Part shown: piece after piece, positions 59,301-64,000 of the stretch
Layout of the letters: the number at the start of each line of letters is the position of its first letter
Position numbering within the stretch: position 1 is the stretch's first letter
Source: Owenia fusiformis
Lineage: Eukaryota; Annelida; Polychaeta; Sabellida; Oweniidae
Assembly: GCA_903813345.2 (NCBI GenBank)
Contig: CAIIXF020000006.1
Location: 15,134,348-15,198,347, forward strand
Direction: 5' to 3'
Length of the DNA: 64,000 nt
The notes under the pieces: generated by a model
What the model saw: the letters and a program-made list of their open reading frames with translations, nothing else
Database searches by the model: none
Told to the model about the DNA's origin: nothing
Made by a program: the position numbers and the translations under genes

Positions 59301-62300
59301 CGTGCTTCGCGGATCCGTCGAGGTCAAAAAATAGTCCTTCAAAAAATAGGCCTTCCAGACGTCTATATAGAGCTTTCGACGTAGATTCGAGCAGCGTACG
59401 CGTCGTTCTACATTCCGCAATCGTTAGTTTGAGGAAGGGAATCGTTGTTTACGAAATGCTCTAGTCATCGTTCGGGCCTATTTTCTTTCAAATGTCTGTT
59501 GTTCGCAGAGATACGTATACCAAGTGTATTCGTGCCGTCTAGATATACGGCAACGGTGGCCCGTACGCGAACTTCAAACGCGTATATCTCGATAACTAAT
59601 GGTCGGATTTCAATTTGGTTCACTGTTTTTTTAATGCTCGGAAAACTGTCTTTCCGACCAGCTAGTTTTCCTCCGATTCTGACTTCTTAAGGAGGCTCGA
59701 GAGGCCGAAATAGCGGAAATGCAGATTTCGACCTAGATTTCGACCTTTGACCCAGATAAGGATTTGACCTAATTTCCGAGCAACTACGCCTAGCCCCCTA
59801 ACAACGTGTACGAGTAGATTTATCCAAATATCTCTCGTTGATGAGAACGTGTGGTTAGAAGGATTTTTGCTTTTGCACATACAAAAGCAAAAATCATAAT
59901 AGGATTTGGCCATACGCGTATAGAGGGAAATGGCTCTACGGACGCTCTGAGGGCCTATAATGGTCGATTAAAGGACGGAGAATCTAGGGAGGTAGTTGGG
60001 GAGAATGCCTGGCTCGTGCTTCGCGGATCCGTCGAGGTCAAAAAATAGTCCTTCAAAAAATAGGCCTTCCAGACGTCTATATAGAGCTTTCGACGTAGAT
60101 TCGAGCAGCGTACGCGTCGTTCTACATTCCGCAATCGTTAGTTTGAGGAAGGGAATCGTTGTTTACGAAATGCTCTAGTCATCGTTCGGGCCTATTTTCT
60201 TTCAAATGTCTGTTGTTCGCAGAGATACGTATACCAAGTGTATTCGTGCCGTCTAGATATACGGCAACGGTGGCCCGTACGCGAACTTCAAACGCGTATA
60301 TCTCGATAACTAATGGTCGGATTTCAATTTGGTTCACTGTTTTTTTAATGCTCGGAAAACTGTCTTTCCGACCAGCTAGTTTTCCTCCGATTCTGACTTC
60401 TTAAGGAGGCTCGAGAGGCCGAAATAGCGGAAATGCAGATTTCGACCTAGATTTCGACCTTTGACCCAGATAAGGATTTGACCTAATTTCCGAGCAACTA
60501 CGCCTAGCCCCCTAACAACGTGTACGAGTAGATTTATCCAAATATCTCTCGTTGATGAGAACGTGTGGTTAGAAGGATTTTTGCTTTTGCACATACAAAA
60601 GCAAAAATCATAATAGGATTTGGCCATACGCGTATAGAGGGAAATGGCTCTACGGACGCTCTGAGGGCCTATAATGGTCGATTAAAGGACGGAGAATCTA
60701 GGGAGGTAGTTGGGGAGAATGCCTGGCTCGTGCTTCGCGGATCCGTCGAGGTCAAAAAATAGTCCTTCAAAAAATAGGCCTTCCAGACGTCTATATAGAG
60801 CTTTCGACGTAGATTCGAGCAGCGTACGCGTCGTTCTACATTCCGCAATCGTTAGTTTGAGGAAGGGAATCGTTGTTTACGAAATGCTCTAGTCATCGTT
60901 CGGGCCTATTTTCTTTCAAATGTCTGTTGTTCGCAGAGATACGTATACCAAGTGTATTCGTGCCGTCTAGATATACGGCAACGGTGGCCCGTACGCGAAC
61001 TTCAAACGCGTATATCTCGATAACTAATGGTCGGATTTCAATTTGGTTCACTGTTTTTTTAATGCTCGGAAAACTGTCTTTCCGACCAGCTAGTTTTCCT
61101 CCGATTCTGACTTCTTAAGGAGGCTCGAGAGGCCGAAATAGCGGAAATGCAGATTTCGACCTAGATTTCGACCTTTGACCCAGATAAGGATTTGACCTAA
61201 TTTCCGAGCAACTACGCCTAGCCCCCTAACAACGTGTACGAGTAGATTTATCCAAATATCTCTCGTTGATGAGAACGTGTGGTTAGAAGGATTTTTGCTT
61301 TTGCACATACAAAAGCAAAAATCATAATAGGATTTGGCCATACGCGTATAGAGGGAAATGGCTCTACGGACGCTCTGAGGGCCTATAATGGTCGATTAAA
61401 GGACGGAGAATCTAGGGAGGTAGTTGGGGAGAATGCCTGGCTCGTGCTTCGCGGATCCGTCGAGGTCAAAAAATAGTCCTTCAAAAAATAGGCCTTCCAG
61501 ACGTCTATATAGAGCTTTCGACGTAGATTCGAGCAGCGTACGCGTCGTTCTACATTCCGCAATCGTTAGTTTGAGGAAGGGAATCGTTGTTTACGAAATG
61601 CTCTAGTCATCGTTCGGGCCTATTTTCTTTCAAATGTCTGTTGTTCGCAGAGATACGTATACCAAGTGTATTCGTGCCGTCTAGATATACGGCAACGGTG
61701 GCCCGTACGCGAACTTCAAACGCGTATATCTCGATAACTAATGGTCGGATTTCAATTTGGTTCACTGTTTTTTTAATGCTCGGAAAACTGTCTTTCCGAC
61801 CAGCTAGTTTTCCTCCGATTCTGACTTCTTAAGGAGGCTCGAGAGGCCGAAATAGCGGAAATGCAGATTTCGACCTAGATTTCGACCTTTGACCCAGATA
61901 AGGATTTGACCTAATTTCCGAGCAACTACGCCTAGCCCCCTAACAACGTGTACGAGTAGATTTATCCAAATATCTCTCGTTGATGAGAACGTGTGGTTAG
62001 AAGGATTTTTGCTTTTGCACATACAAAAGCAAAAATCATAATAGGATTTGGCCATACGCGTATAGAGGGAAATGGCTCTACGGACGCTCTGAGGGCCTAT
62101 AATGGTCGATTAAAGGACGGAGAATCTAGGGAGGTAGTTGGGGAGAATGCCTGGCTCGTGCTTCGCGGATCCGTCGAGGTCAAAAAATAGTCCTTCAAAA
62201 AATAGGCCTTCCAGACGTCTATATAGAGCTTTCGACGTAGATTCGAGCAGCGTACGCGTCGTTCTACATTCCGCAATCGTTAGTTTGAGGAAGGGAATCG

Positions 62301-64000
62301 TTGTTTACGAAATGCTCTAGTCATCGTTCGGGCCTATTTTCTTTCAAATGTCTGTTGTTCGCAGAGATACGTATACCAAGTGTATTCGTGCCGTCTAGAT
62401 ATACGGCAACGGTGGCCCGTACGCGAACTTCAAACGCGTATATCTCGATAACTAATGGTCGGATTTCAATTTGGTTCACTGTTTTTTTAATGCTCGGAAA
62501 ACTGTCTTTCCGACCAGCTAGTTTTCCTCCGATTCTGACTTCTTAAGGAGGCTCGAGAGGCCGAAATAGCGGAAATGCAGATTTCGACCTAGATTTCGAC
62601 CTTTGACCCAGATAAGGATTTGACCTAATTTCCGAGCAACTACGCCTAGCCCCCTAACAACGTGTACGAGTAGATTTATCCAAATATCTCTCGTTGATGA
62701 GAACGTGTGGTTAGAAGGATTTTTGCTTTTGCACATACAAAAGCAAAAATCATAATAGGATTTGGCCATACGCGTATAGAGGGAAATGGCTCTACGGACG
62801 CTCTGAGGGCCTATAATGGTCGATTAAAGGACGGAGAATCTAGGGAGGTAGTTGGGGAGAATGCCTGGCTCGTGCTTCGCGGATCCGTCGAGGTCAAAAA
62901 ATAGTCCTTCAAAAAATAGGCCTTCCAGACGTCTATATAGAGCTTTCGACGTAGATTCGAGCAGCGTACGCGTCGTTCTACATTCCGCAATCGTTAGTTT
63001 GAGGAAGGGAATCGTTGTTTACGAAATGCTCTAGTCATCGTTCGGGCCTATTTTCTTTCAAATGTCTGTTGTTCGCAGAGATACGTATACCAAGTGTATT
63101 CGTGCCGTCTAGATATACGGCAACGGTGGCCCGTACGCGAACTTCAAACGCGTATATCTCGATAACTAATGGTCGGATTTCAATTTGGTTCACTGTTTTT
63201 TTAATGCTCGGAAAACTGTCTTTCCGACCAGCTAGTTTTCCTCCGATTCTGACTTCTTAAGGAGGCTCGAGAGGCCGAAATAGCGGAAATGCAGATTTCG
63301 ACCTAGATTTCGACCTTTGACCCAGATAAGGATTTGACCTAATTTCCGAGCAACTACGCCTAGCCCCCTAACAACGTGTACGAGTAGATTTATCCAAATA
63401 TCTCTCGTTGATGAGAACGTGTGGTTAGAAGGATTTTTGCTTTTGCACATACAAAAGCAAAAATCATAATAGGATTTGGCCATACGCGTATAGAGGGAAA
63501 TGGCTCTACGGACGCTCTGAGGGCCTATAATGGTCGATTAAAGGACGGAGAATCTAGGGAGGTAGTTGGGGAGAATGCCTGGCTCGTGCTTCGCGGATCC
63601 GTCGAGGTCAAAAAATAGTCCTTCAAAAAATAGGCCTTCCAGACGTCTATATAGAGCTTTCGACGTAGATTCGAGCAGCGTACGCGTCGTTCTACATTCC
63701 GCAATCGTTAGTTTGAGGAAGGGAATCGTTGTTTACGAAATGCTCTAGTCATCGTTCGGGCCTATTTTCTTTCAAATGTCTGTTGTTCGCAGAGATACGT
63801 ATACCAAGTGTATTCGTGCCGTCTAGATATACGGCAACGGTGGCCCGTACGCGAACTTCAAACGCGTATATCTCGATAACTAATGGTCGGATTTCAATTT
63901 GGTTCACTGTTTTTTTAATGCTCGGAAAACTGTCTTTCCGACCAGCTAGTTTTCCTCCGATTCTGACTTCTTAAGGAGGCTCGAGAGGCCGAAATAGCGG
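56329..64000. repeat. 714-bp satellite array, ten full units plus a partial
   Basis: Units start (AGGATTTGGCCATACGCG) at 56329, 57045, 57759, 58473, 59187, 59901, 60615, 61329, 62043, 62757 and 63471. The last is cut by the window end. The first unit is 716 bases because of a two-base insertion near 56531; the rest are 714 and look identical by eye. Each unit ends in a 14-bp-stem hairpin, GATTTTTGCTTTTG-CACATA-CAAAAGCAAAAATC. Units are rich in CpG compared with the surroundings. The segment GACCTAGATTTCGACCTTTG then GATTTGACCTAATTTCC resembles the core of the Helitron-like repeats. Four short open frames recur in every unit only because the units are identical; none looks like a protein. Confidence 0.95.

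Noticed and set aside
56589-63974. Four short open frames (60, 65, 81 and 83 codons) repeated in every satellite unit on both strands
   Set aside because: The units are essentially identical copies, so open frames recur automatically. The frames overlap on both strands, have no recognisable domain, and the diverged unit at 52139 changes their ends.
1-64000. tRNA or rRNA genes
   Set aside because: I saw no cloverleaf with A and B boxes and no conserved rRNA words. A covariance-model scan was not possible here.

Overview
This is eukaryotic nuclear DNA: AT-rich, with split genes, GT-AG introns, long introns full of inverted-repeat transposons and no operon structure. The three readable genes, the transposon types and the frequent TACATGTA-like words suggest a marine invertebrate, most likely a lophotrochozoan such as a mollusc. 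That placement is an inference; no rRNA or mitochondrial marker is present.

Layout. (1) 1032-8387, minus strand: a FANCE (Fanconi anaemia core-complex) gene, rebuilt here as ten exons coding for 613 aa. It carries a coding minisatellite and introns with a 162-bp tandem repeat and a dead mariner-like element. (2) 8417-13556: an intergenic block of transposons (Helitron/Helentron-like repeat, CR1-like LINE remnant, long-TIR element). (3) 14259-17378, plus strand: a PPP1R15 (GADD34/CReP) gene of two coding exons, 782 aa, preceded by a 75-codon upstream ORF in the same frame. It lies head to head with FANCE. (4) 20121-31626, minus strand: an 18-exon gene for a 785-aa secreted protein with glycosidase-like TIM-barrel motifs, convergent with PPP1R15. 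At least three hAT-like insertions sit in its introns. (5) 31627-40232: a sparsely genic stretch with a TATA promoter and a small secreted-protein gene starting at about 36.1 kb, plus several MITEs and a 117-bp tandem repeat. (6) 40233-56325: a nest of Helitron/Helentron-like repeats read on the minus strand, interrupted by a 5.5-kb fold-back transposon that itself holds a MULE-like insertion. (7) 56329-64000: a head-to-tail satellite of near-identical 714-bp units, ten complete and one cut by the window end. One diverged unit sits alone at 52.1 kb between the Helitron-like copies.

The genes do not form a pathway. FANCE acts in nuclear interstrand-crosslink repair, PPP1R15 in ending the integrated stress response at the ER, and the third protein is secreted. 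The most unusual material is the right third of the window. A satellite that shares sequence and terminal-hairpin design with a rolling-circle-type repeat lies directly against a tandem run of that repeat's terminal hairpins.
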